Positions 11,791 through 22,751 of a stretch of DNA of 64,000 nucleotides are shown piece by piece. Position numbers and translations under genes: made by a program. Source of the DNA: Daucus carota subsp. sativus (lineage: Eukaryota; Streptophyta; Magnoliopsida; Apiales; Apiaceae); contig NC_030386.2 of NCBI RefSeq assembly GCF_001625215.2, forward strand, positions 37,203,296 to 37,267,295, in the 5' to 3' direction. The notes under the pieces are model-generated. The model was given only the letters and a program-made list of their open reading frames with translations. It ran no database searches and was not told the DNA's origin. Position 1 is the first letter of the stretch; each line of letters begins with the position of its first letter.

Positions 11791-13237
11791 TATATATATA
11801 TAAAGGAGGATGCGAGCGTCTCTAGAGTCGCTCGATTCAGTCTTCTGATTTTCTTAAATTTCAGATAAAAAATATAATTATAATTCAAAAAATATGTTTA
11901 AAGGATTCTAAAGTCAATATAATTCTTTTCTTATCAGATTCTAAAATATATAAAAGATATTTGAGTTTAAAGAGAAGAAGAATCTTCCCTTAGTCTGCAC
12001 TCTGCTATGCTTGAACTCATGGAGAATGGAGGTGGTGGGCATAAGTTATGAACGCCTCTTTTGGTTAACCGTTAGTTTTTAAAGTTTGGCACATCTTTTG
12101 TTCTAATATTTTCAGAGCTCTATCGAATCAATTTTTTTATAATCCCGCGGGATTGGAAAAGAGTGCTAACAGGAAGATTGGGATTTGGGACACAGTTGTA
12201 ACAGTCACACTTCATACAAATGCTCTTACCTTCAAAATTGTTGTAAAACCTTGCAGATTAATATTCTTGAGTTTATATATACAGAGGCAATCCAACAACG
12301 GAGGGCACAAGGACTTACGTAAGGTAACTGTATAATTGCAATTATTTATAATGAAATATTGCTAATAATTTTTGTGTGTTTTATTATGAAATATTTACTC
12401 ATATTTTGTGCAATTTTATTGTCTTCACTACAATATCTTTTTCCTCTGATTATGAGCCACTTGGTCATTATAAGTTTATAAATCTTTGTAATTAATTATA
12501 GATTATAATTTTTAACTAATAAATATGACTCATAGAATAAAAATAATTAACAAATAAAATAGGATATATAAAATAGGAATCATATATTGATTTTATGATA
12601 ATGTAAATGATTCTTGATTAGTATTATGTTTGACGGGTACGGGAGGCGGCCCAAACCAATTTTTATCTAAATAATATAAATTTTCTATTAGTATCATGTT
12701 TGACGGGAAAATGGCTAATATAATTTTATATCTATGTTATAATATAATTTTTTGTTAAAACGGGACCACAGTTCAAAATAATTTTTATACAATTATAGTC
12801 TTTAATTTTATCATAATTAGGATAATTTTTATTAGTATTGTGTTTCAGTAAGGCGACTCAAACTAATATATAAACTATAATATTTTTTTATTAGTATTGT
12901 GTTTGACAAGAGAGCGGCTCAAACTAATTTTGATCTAAATTATAATATTTAATTTTATCATAAAAATAATAATTATGGATTAATATTATCTTTGACGCGA
13001 GAGAGGTTCGAACTAATTTTATTATTAGTATTGTGTTTGACAAGATTTCCACTTAAACAAATTTTTACACCAATCATAATTTTTTTTATTTGTGATATGT
13101 TTAACGGGAAGATAACTCAAAATAATCTTTATGCTATTATAATATTGATTAAGATGACTCAAAATAATTTTTATGCTATTATAATTTCAATTCGTAGCAA
13201 AATTAACGCCGCCGCGAAGCGCGGCTTTTTTCACTAG
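11791..13237 (+). mobile_element. Helitron-like element H4 (long subfamily) carrying a foreign segment
   Basis: The 5' block follows the CTAG of H3; the hairpin is at 13211-13224 and CACTAG at 13232-13237. The interior at about 11945-12345 is less AT-rich and unrelated to the family, with exon-like and splice-like features (TTTTCAG at about 12115, AAGGTAACT at about 12321). It may be captured host sequence. After it, the usual GTGTTTGAC repeat series resumes. Confidence 0.75.
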
Positions 13238-14423
13238 TATATATATATATATAAAGGAGGATGCGGGCGTCTCTAGAATTGTTCGATTCAGTCTTCTCAT
13301 TTTTCTTAAATTTCTGAGAGAAAATATAATTATAATTCAAAAAATAAGGTTCAAGAATTCTGAAAGTAATACAACTCTTTTCTTATTGAATTCTAAAGAT
13401 GATACAACTCTTTTACTTTTTATTTAGTATTTCTTATTGAATTCTAAAGATGATACAATTTTTTTCTTATTTAGTAATCCTAAAAGAAATAGAATTATAT
13501 TTAAAAAATCAGGTTTTAATCAATAAATAGGAATCATAAAATAAAAATAATTAACAAAAAAATAGGATATATAAAATAAGAATCATATATTGATTTTATA
13601 ATAATGTAAATGATTCTTGAGTAGTATTGTGTTTTGACGGGCACGGGAGGCGGCCCAAACTAATTTTTATCTAAATAATAATAATTTTTCTATTAGTATT
13701 ATGTTTGATAGGAGAGTGGCTAATATAATTTTTATCTATGTTATAATGTTTTTTTTGTTAAAACGGCGGTTCAGAATAATTACAAAATAAATTAGGATAT
13801 ATACAAATAGGAATCATATATTGATCTTATAATAATGTAAATGATTCTTGATTAGTATTGTGTTTGACGGGCACGGGAGGCGGCCCAAACAAATTTTTAT
13901 CTATATAATAATAAATTTTCTATTAGTATTATGTTTGACGGGAAAATGGCTAAAATAATTTTTTGTCCATGTTATAATATATTTTTTTTTTGTTAGAATG
14001 GTACCGCGGTTCAAATTATTTTTTATCCAGTTATAATCTTTAATTTTATCATAATTAGAATAATTTTATTAGTATTGTGTTTGACAGAGCGACTCAAACT
14101 AATATCTAAATTATAATGTTTTGTTATTAGTATTGTGTTTGACAAGAGAGCGGCTCAAACTAATTTTGATCTAAATTATAATATTTAATTTTATCATAAA
14201 AATAATAATTATGGATTAATATTATCTTTGACGGGAGAGAAGTTCGAACTAATTTTATTATTAGTATTGTGTTTGACATGATGGCCACTTATACAAATTT
14301 TTATATTAATTATAATATTTTTTTATTAGTGATATGTTTAACGGGAAGATGATTCAAAATAATTTTTATGTTATTCATATCAAAATTTATAACGCCGTCG
14401 CGAAGCGCGGCTTTTTTCACTAG
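13238..14423 (+). mobile_element. Helitron-like element H5 (long subfamily, 1.19 kb)
   Basis: The element has the 5' TATATA-AAAGGAGG block, an internal series of (G/A)TGTTTGAC repeats at about 13862, 13929, 14077, 14137, 14270 and 14333, a hairpin near 14395-14410 with one substitution (GCCGTCGCG), and CACTAG at 14418-14423. Part of the GACGGGCACGGGAGGCGGC repeat unit is duplicated inside it. No protein is encoded. Confidence 0.8.
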
Positions 14424-14424
14424 T

Positions 14425-14498
<74 letters not shown>

Positions 14499-16104
14499 GA
14501 GGATACGGGCGTCTCTAGAATCGTTCGATTCAGTCTTCTGATTTTTCTTAAATTTCGGATAAAAATTATAGTTATAACTCAAAAAATCAAGTTCAAAAAT
14601 TCTAAAAGTAATACAATTCTTTTTTTTTATTGGATTCTCAGGATAGTGCTCTAGAATCTAAAAAAAGGATTCTAAAAATCCGGTTCAAATATTATAAAGA
14701 CAAAAGGACTGTGAAAATAGTATAATTCTTAAAAAAAATAATTATTTAAAAGACACATAATCTTAAATCTTTCGTTATATTCACTATTTATTTTTATTTA
14801 AGTGCCAACTGCAAGCACGAGGAATTTCCTTACTACCTTGTGGCTATTTCGCACATTGGCATGCACCGAGGAAGTAAAAATTTGAGTTTCATCCCAATTG
14901 ATGATCGCATAAAATTCTCATGATAAGCTCCGGTTTCAACTGCAACACCATAATTAATTATATTCATGTTTGCATTCTTCTTCTATCCAACAGAATCATT
15001 CGAATAGAATGGTTGGATTCAATTCTACAATTTTCTAAAATTTCGGATAAAAATAAAATTATAATCTAAAACCAGGTTCAAGTACAATTCTCTTATTTAT
15101 TTAGGAATCATAAACGAGTAAAATTTTCCAAAAATAATTTTTATCTAATTATAATCATTAATTTTAATATAATTAGAATAATTTTTATATTTATTTAAAC
15201 TAACAATCATAGATAAAATATAGTTTATATTTAAAATTTGTAAGATAATTATGTACAATTATTATTTTTGATTCAATGTTATAATTTTTTTAAATTTCGA
15301 GTAGAAAATTAAGGATTGTAAAGATAATAATAATAAAATAAGGATAATTTTTAACTAATAAACAGGAATCATAAAATGAAAATAATTAATAAAATAAAAC
15401 AGAATATATAAAATAGGAATCATATATTGATTTTATGATAATGTAAATAATTCTTGATTAGTATTGTGTTTGACGGGCACGGGAGGCGGCCCAAATTAAT
15501 TTTTATCTAAATAACAATAATTTTTCTATTAGTATTATGTTTGACGGGAAAGTGGCTTAAATAATTTTTTATCTATGCTATAATATATATTTTTTGAAAC
15601 AGGACCACGGTTCAAATTAATTTTTATCCAATTATAATCTTTAAGTTTATCATAATTAGAATAATTTTTATTAGTATTGTGATTGAGAGTAAGGAGACTC
15701 AAACTGATATCTAAATTATAATGTTTTATTATTAGCATCGTGTTTGACAAGTGAGCGGCTCAAACTAATTTTTATCTATATTATTATATTTAATTTTATT
15801 ATAATTATAATAATTATTAATTAATATTGTCTTTGATAGAAGGGCGGTCAAACAATTTTTTTATTAGTGTTGTGCTTGACAAGAGGGCCACTTAAACAAA
15901 CTTTTATATTAATTATAATATTTTTTCGTATCAAAATTTATAAAAAGATTCTTTATTAATATTGTGTTTGAGGGGAGGGCGGCCCAAATTAATTTTTATC
16001 TAAATAATAATAAATTTTCTATTAGTATTATGTTTGAAGAAAAAGTAGCTAAAACAATTTTTTGTCTCAATTTATGAAAATTCATAACGCCGCCGGAAGC
16101 GCGG
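14424..16104 (+). mobile_element. Helitron-like element H6 (long subfamily) with foreign segment and damaged 3' hairpin
   Basis: It starts TCAATATATA immediately after the CTAG of H5, with a very long (AT)n tract to about 14495. The interior at about 14745-15010 is foreign and contains a 40-codon open stretch. The 3' hairpin is damaged (GCCGGAAGCGCGG, two bases lost in the left arm) and no CTAG tail follows, so the element is probably dead. The putative 5' leader of the inhibitor-2 gene begins directly after it. Confidence 0.75.
14427..14495. repeat. (AT)n tract at the 5' end of Helitron H6
   Basis: About 68 bp of uninterrupted TA repeat sit where sibling elements have only 10-20 bp. Confidence 0.95.
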
Positions 16105-17213
16105 CGAGATTGTGATTTAATCGCTTAGAATTAGTTTTTTATTTATTTAGGTTTTCTAATTTTCAATTATCCACTACATATTGTTTGATCGTTTACGAAT
16201 CCAGTTTTCAGCCCGATATTTGTAAAAAGAAATCTTTTTACCCGGTGTCAGCATAAATCGGTTGGTCTCGCAAATCAACGTCGTATGATGTACCGGCGAG
16301 GCAATTTCCCCGTTTCGTATGTATAATGTATGTATGTATAAGCTTTATCATCTATATTTTCACCACAATTTTCGAATTTCAAAGGTTTTGTAATGATACG
16401 TTGCGATGAATTGATGTTGAATATCATTATAATTTGTTTCAATTCTTACAAGACTTGGTACCCCTGTCAGCTTGATCCGCATTTAGCTATCTTGTTATTA
16501 CAATGTGATTGTATTGCATTTAAAACATCTGCACTTTAGAGCACGATTGGATAGCCTAGCTATGGGTATCCTCTGTTGTCCCGGGACATCCGATATCCAT
16601 GTTTGTTAATTTCCACTTTTCGGCCTGTAACCTGTTGTGCAGCTTTACCTTTCAATGTCATAAAATTTGTAATACATTTATATCTCATGCGAACACAAGG
16701 CTCATCAGCAAACATGTGACCTGTTGTTTTTCATTTTAATGCTGTGCTTGCTTAAAAGGAGCTAATTTTGCACTTCTTAGCGGAAATGTAAAAGAACAGA
16801 TATGTTACGTCTACTGGCCTTTATGTGTGCAATGTGGATTTTGAGTTACTTGTTTTTTATAAATAAACTTAAATGCTAATGGTGCTGAGCGCATAGTACA
16901 ACCAAAGCAGACTTTTGAGCTTCATTTTAGTTATGATCTTTTTGCATCGTGTAAGCGTTATGCTGTGTTAACTCGAGATGTTTTTTTATGTAATTTTGAA
17001 TTGTCATATATTACTGCTTAATCTACCTTTCCTTTTTATGATATGACCTTTTACCTTGAATTAGACCTGTTCTTTTCATATTTGAGTTAAAATACCTGAT
17101 TTTCACAGTTATCTAGAAAACATTAGTAAATCTGTTTTTTTGTACTTCAGCAATCAGTCTGTTCTCAACCACTTTCTGATGCTTGAGATATAAAAGACCG
17201 GAACAAATCAGAA
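16105..17213 (+). promoter_or_regulatory. Putative 5' leader and leader intron of the inhibitor-2 gene
   Basis: The region between the damaged Helitron H6 and the first coding ATG has a less AT-rich block (about 16200-16320) ending in a possible donor (TTTCGTATGT). A leader intron could run from there to an acceptor near 17150 (TACTTCAG). This is inference from signals only. Confidence 0.35.
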
Positions 17214-20200
17214 ATGAGGTAATTTTTGTGCATCAGAATTCGTAACTTGGGTCCCGTCTTCATGTATATTGCTTAAACTTTTTGTTTTTCTTTCATAAAA
17301 CTACAATTGATGCGGTTTCTATTTTTAACTGATGGATGGTATTTCTGATTCTACACTTTTTGTGTTAGATATCAATTTCAAATTACCAATTTAAGCTCCC
17401 ATTTTTTGCATCAGGTTCCAATATTTTTTTTTTGAAATAATGGAACACTTGGAAATAGGCATACAAGCATTCCTCATAGCTAGCTTTGCTTTGCTTTCTA
17501 CTTACAAAAAATTTTACTTCAGATTTTGTACATAATTATCACTTGAAACACTAGTTTAGATATATTAATGGTGCTTCATTCTCAAAAATGTATGCATAAC
17601 AGTTAAATGAAGGTTGATGCAGTATCTTTGTTGTTGCAGTAGCGGCAAGGTGAGGTGGAATGAAGCGAATCTGTGTGAAATTGAAGCAAACAAACCTGTG
17701 AGGCAGAAAATAGCAGAACCAAAGACTCCATATCACCAAATGATTGATGATGATGGTACTTTGAACTAATATAATTTATAAGATCTGATCATCTTTACAA
17801 TATTTAGGCTGTTGTTACCGTCCTGATTAAAACTATGCCAAACTAAATATATAACTTTATATTGGCATTCTACTATTAATTATGAAATTTGTTTATAAAC
17901 ACATGCTGTATATTGAAAATAATCAAAAATTCGGAACTGGGTTGAGGAGGTTGTACACTTCACGACACATGCTGTATATTGAAAATAATCAAAAATTCGG
18001 AACTGGGTTGAGGAGGTTGTACACTTCACGGCTTCTGCAATCCTCATCAGTAAGAGAGTACTTATTGATGGCAATTAGTGATAGTAGTCCCAATATAATT
18101 GATAGCGATGGGTGCATAAAATAGTACTTTTGCTCTCTAGTTTAAACAGTACTTCCATAGTCCCAACTTGTGTTACTTTTTTTGTGGTCATACTTATTCA
18201 AACTTTAGCTAGCATTTCAAATATATTCTTATACAGTTTTACTATGAAAAAAGTTAAGGCAGTTTGTTGGTGAGTTGGGAATCTAGAGAAGAGAGGTGGA
18301 TTTAAACTGGTTAAATTGTGAAAATATGTTTCTTTAATTTGAAATGTCATGTATTCTACTTGAGCAGACATACTGTCACACTCACATATAATATGTCCTT
18401 GCCATCAATATCTGATGTAGGGATTTTGAATGAAGTAGGTTGTATAAGATTGAGTTTCTTCGTTCCATTTGAAAATTAAAACAAGTGCCGAAGTGATATA
18501 GTGTAGTATGCAAGATTTGGAAAGTTTTTCAAAATAATGTTGGTCATGAAGCAACTTTCTTTCCCTTAGGAATGTGTAAAACAGAAATTTCAACTTAAAG
18601 TTAGACCCATGTAGCAAACCATTTTGTTTTTGGAGGCAAACCTACAGGCCTGTTTAGCGCATTTGTAAAGTAAACCTCCTGTTACCTTTGTCAACACTCA
18701 GAAATTTTAAAGGTGATAATGTGAAGATGTTCTTGGACTCTTTTCACTTCACGTTGATATTCTTTTGAAAAATATAAGAAGACTTGAAGTCCATAGATTT
18801 GGGCCGATTTAAGATGGATTGATAGATCATATGCTAGTTCGTCAGTTCTTATGCTTCGTGCACCCACTTCTGTTCTACGGCTAGACTTCAAATGTATAGA
18901 CCGCTAATAATATACTATTTTATACTGGATACTTAATATGTTATTGAGCTCTTGCTAGCAGTAATATTAATAAGAGATTCCCCTGTCATTAGTACCACCT
19001 GAAAGTCGTCGACTGTTGCAGGATCATTGTCTCCTACTTGTAGTTTTGAAGAAGGTACTGCCAATTCTGTGCATGGAGATGAAAAAGGTTCTGCGTTGAG
19101 TGATGTGGCATCTTCCAGAAGATATAATTCTCATCGGTCTGGATGGACATCTTCTGAAGATGAGGCAGACGCCATGGATGAAGATGGTGAGTGTTTATTT
19201 TTGCATTTAATCTAAATTTATCTGTTTCTGTTGTACATCTGTTGGCACGTTTATACTACCATGCACGGATATCTTATTTTGTCTTTCTTATCTCCTTCTG
19301 ATCCTGTGGTCCGGTCGCGCATGTGGGGGTTGTGATATTAGCTTTTGGCGAGTAACTAATTGCGCAACATAATATACTCATAATTCAATAATGATTTGGT
19401 TCTAATTAGGGAGAAATTTGATGGTTCATGGAGTACTGTTTGTTGAACTAGCCACTAATGTAGTCAGTAGTGGAGCTAAAATCGAATATTAGGATGGGCC
19501 AAAAAAATTTCTTTGACAAATTCTTTTCACGGGAGTTTTCGGTGTCCTTAAGATATGATAGATGTTAACTACATCAGTTTATATAATTGTTTTTTTGGTA
19601 TTATAAAATGTTAATAAATAACATGGTATAGTAATTTGGTAAACTATGTGAAATCTGATTTTCAAGATTTTTTTTTATAAATATAGTCATACACTTTAAC
19701 CAAATTATTTTATATGTTATAAGTCATCCTCTTTTAAGTTTAATGAACTAGCCATATATTTAGCCAATAGAGTCACATTTCATATAGTATTATCTAAAAT
19801 TCTATGATTCAAATTTAGCTTTTTACATGATAATTTAATCTTCTTTTAGTGAACAAAAAATAATATATTTTTTAATGGGTCCAAAATCCAAATTAGTAAG
19901 CATATTAATAATTTTCAATTCATTTTAATGACATGGTCTTTTTTTAGCTTGCTTCACTTGTACAGAGAGAGATCTGAGAGACTGAGACCTTAATTAAAAA
20001 GAAAAGAAAATTTATAAAGTGATTTGTCAGGGTAGGCTATGACGTCTGCTGGCTATTACATGGCTCCGCCCCTGAGTGTACTTTAAACATTATTACAGGT
20101 TTTTGCTGTTCTTGGATTTATAATTGTGATGCTGTCTGGAATGAGACACCTCTTGTTTTCCCATTTTTTTGGTCAGGTTCCAGTTCAGAAAAGAGGGATA

Positions 20201-20391
20201 GCTTTGGGGAACATCGTCGAGCTCACTATGATGAATTTCGGAAGGTGAAAGAACTCAGGCAAAAGGGTTCTTTACATGAACAAGAATCTGATGAGGATGA
20301 AAATTGCCAGCTCAAGAACAGGAAATGCGATGTGTCTTCCTCCGTAAAAGAATCAAATATTGCAGGTTGCAAAGATATGCCACCAACTTAG
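17214..20391 (+). CDS. I-2: Protein phosphatase 1 regulatory inhibitor-2
   Basis: Four coding exons: 17214-17218 (only ATGAG), 17640-17755, 19022-19186 and 20177-20391, giving 166 residues. The start codon lies in a five-base coding micro-segment; joining it to exon 2 gives [13 protein letters not shown], the expected N-terminus of plant inhibitor-2. Visible motifs are the RVxF-like PP1 docking site KVRW (residues 5-8), PKTPYH with the Thr31 that is the GSK3-type site in this family, and [12 protein letters not shown] (112-123), the HYNE-type motif that inserts into the PP1 active site. The SILK motif of animal I-2 is absent, as in plant members. The family inhibits type-one protein phosphatase in nucleus and cytoplasm. 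The tail is acidic and Cys-containing and ends in ...DMPPT. Confidence 0.92.
17900..18031 (+). repeat. 66-bp tandem duplication in inhibitor-2 intron 2
   Basis: Two copies of a 66-bp unit (starting CACATGCTGTATATTG) lie head to tail and differ at most at the last bases. They create repeated open frames on both strands that are not genes. Confidence 0.9.
19468..20072. mobile_element. Probable non-autonomous DNA transposon in inhibitor-2 intron 3
   Basis: The left end reads GTAGTGGAGCTAAAAT and the right end, on the opposite strand, CAGGGGCGGAGCCATG; these are imperfect inverted termini of the widespread GGCGGAGCC type. The interior of about 600 bp is AT-rich and non-coding. A target duplication was not established. 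Confidence 0.5.
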
Positions 20392-22686
20392 CAGTCTAGT
20401 GAAGAGTAATGCATATCGTTCTTAATTATCTTCAATTTCCCCCCCGCTGTCATTTTACTTTCTAATTATTCTGGCACAAGGAATGCAATTGATTTGAGTA
20501 ACCTTCTTTTCTTGTAAATTTGCGTTTCTGCGACAATCTTCTTTGAGATGGATCTTTACTTGCCGTTTTGCGTCTTGGAAATGGATATGGCTTAGCTTAA
20601 ATTAGCTTAACAAAGACCACGGTCCAGGGTATTGAGAATGCAGATGACTCTGTACAGCCAACAAATATTAACAAAACAAACCGAGTACCCGGTGCCCATA
20701 AAACTTGAGGCCAAGGTTCTTTTAAAATATAAGAAAATAAAAATATGAAGGTTAAGTTTTGAAGCAACAAAAGAACATAAATTTAAATATCAAAAGTAGA
20801 AGATTCGCTAATGCTTCTATTATGCTTTTCAGGTTAGGTATAACTTATACTTACGTGTAGTAATTTCTTTAAGAGATTCTGCCGGTGTACGGCTGAAACA
20901 AAAGTAGGATACACCAACCAACTTTCAACTTTCTACTGCAAAATAAATAAATTATACTTCCAACTTTCTACAATGAAAGAAGTTAAAGATAAAATTGAAT
21001 GTTTACACATTCATAATATTTTGCGGTAAATTTTACATTTTTTTTATAAGAAAAGAAGATGAGTATAGAATATAAATTAGTTAAAAAGAAAAAGAAGAAG
21101 AGTATAAGATTAAACAGTGCTAATAGAAAGTTTCATAAATCAAGTATTTGTTTGGATCATAAAATTTAAATCTTATTGATGGAGGAAATGAGATCTCATT
21201 GCGAAATTGTGCACAAAATGATAAAATCTTATTTTTATTTTCCGATATCAAAATTTCATGAGAAAAAATGACGCACAATAGCAGTAATCTATATTTCTTA
21301 TAATTTCTTTTAATAAATTTAATATATATTACATTGATCGATTCAAACATGGATAAATCTTTGTTTAGTTATAAGATTCAAATTTCAAATTTGATTAATG
21401 AAAATGAAATTTTACAACAAAATGTATTATTGATAAAAACTCATTTCTATTCTCCTCAAACTCAATTGAGGTTGGAATCTTATGATATAAAGAACACGTA
21501 GTAGCGATTTCAGTGAAAGAGAAGATAGCCAGGGAGGGAGCTTAAAAGCGGCAAGAATTTTACTTTGACAGAAGATGTGTGATACATGTACCAATATTAG
21601 TGGAGGAGCCCTAGCTATCAAGAAAAGATCAAATGGGAATATGGGGAAAAGTTCAATTTGAATATGACTCAACTTTGAGATTTAAAAAACGTGTCGACCT
21701 TCCAGGGAATTCAACATATGATTCGGTGTTGCCTCATTATTTATAGTGGATCAATTATCATAAAGTTCGTAATTCTTTCAAGTGTTCGGTCAGTGTCATG
21801 TATTGGGTTGTTACTATTCCACTACCATGCCGTCTTCGTTATACACACTAATAGGCGATAGTTTGAGATACTTTTATGATGATTATATTACATTTTAAAC
21901 AGGAATATGTACAAGTTTTTATATGAAACTTTATTATACAATTTTTCTAATCACAACGAGCATTTAATTTAATAATTTTGAAATAGTTGTCATTAAATGA
22001 AACATTTTTTTAATTTTCCGAAAATTTGCTTAACAGGATTCGAATGTCACGTCTGCCCCTGTGCCGCTATGTACAAGGAAAGTCTTTACTGGTTACATAA
22101 AAACCACATGGACCAATGAGGAAAGTTGCATGGTCATGCCTACTCAAAGTCTTAAACTATTTAACTAATTGAACCGCTGGGGAGCATCTTCCAGTTCCAG
22201 ATAAACAATTAACTCTGCACTCTCTGTCTCTCCACAACTGCTTGAAGATAACTTAACTTTTTTCCTGTTTCTGCAATACCAGTCTATAATATAGAGCTTG
22301 ATAAAACCACTTTGATGGCTAAAATGCCCAATTGCCTAAAGATATTGTATTCTATACACTACCACAAACTTATATTCCTCATTCTCTTGAGGCCAATCAC
22401 CCACAGACAAGCGAGGATCTCAACATGTCGACAAGCTCCAGCAAGATTATTGATTTTTAATTTATGCGATGGAATATAAATTTGCAGTGCGTATATAATG
22501 TAGAGTATCGTAATGCATAAAACAATTCTGGAAATGGAAATTAATTAGGTGTTCAGAATATATTTCCTTAACAGGAAATTGTCTAAGGTTCAAGTAAAGC
22601 GAGAGTCGGCAGAGGCCTTCTCAGTTTGGAAACACTACTCATTGTAAAGGGCTTTTTTTATTCATGTTAGTTCCCATTTGTCTGTC
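20392..22686. other. Intergenic region between inhibitor-2 and the TFL1/CEN-like gene
   Basis: It contains the inhibitor-2 3' UTR (to about 20560) and AT-rich DNA. No coding region is supported; the short open frames at 21120-21672 on the minus strand show no family features. Confidence 0.5.
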
Positions 22687-22694
22687 TATATAAA
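22687..22694 (+). promoter_or_regulatory. TATA box of the TFL1/CEN-like gene
   Basis: TATATAAA lies 58 bp upstream of the ATG at 22752, a good distance for a short leader starting near 22720. Confidence 0.6.
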
Positions 22695-22751
22695 GCTATT
22701 GCATACCAGAAGTTTTAATTAAAGTTCTATCTGATTTTTGATTAGGAGATC

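Noticed and set aside
9181-14423. Regularly recurring GC-rich palindromes in an AT-rich array, CRISPR-like at first glance
   Set aside because: The context is a eukaryotic plant genome, spacing is 0.6-2 kb, and each palindrome is followed by CTAG at an element end, so they are Helitron 3' hairpins.
17880-18124. Frames with repeated peptide on both strands
   Set aside because: They result from the 66-bp tandem duplication in an intron and have no coding support.
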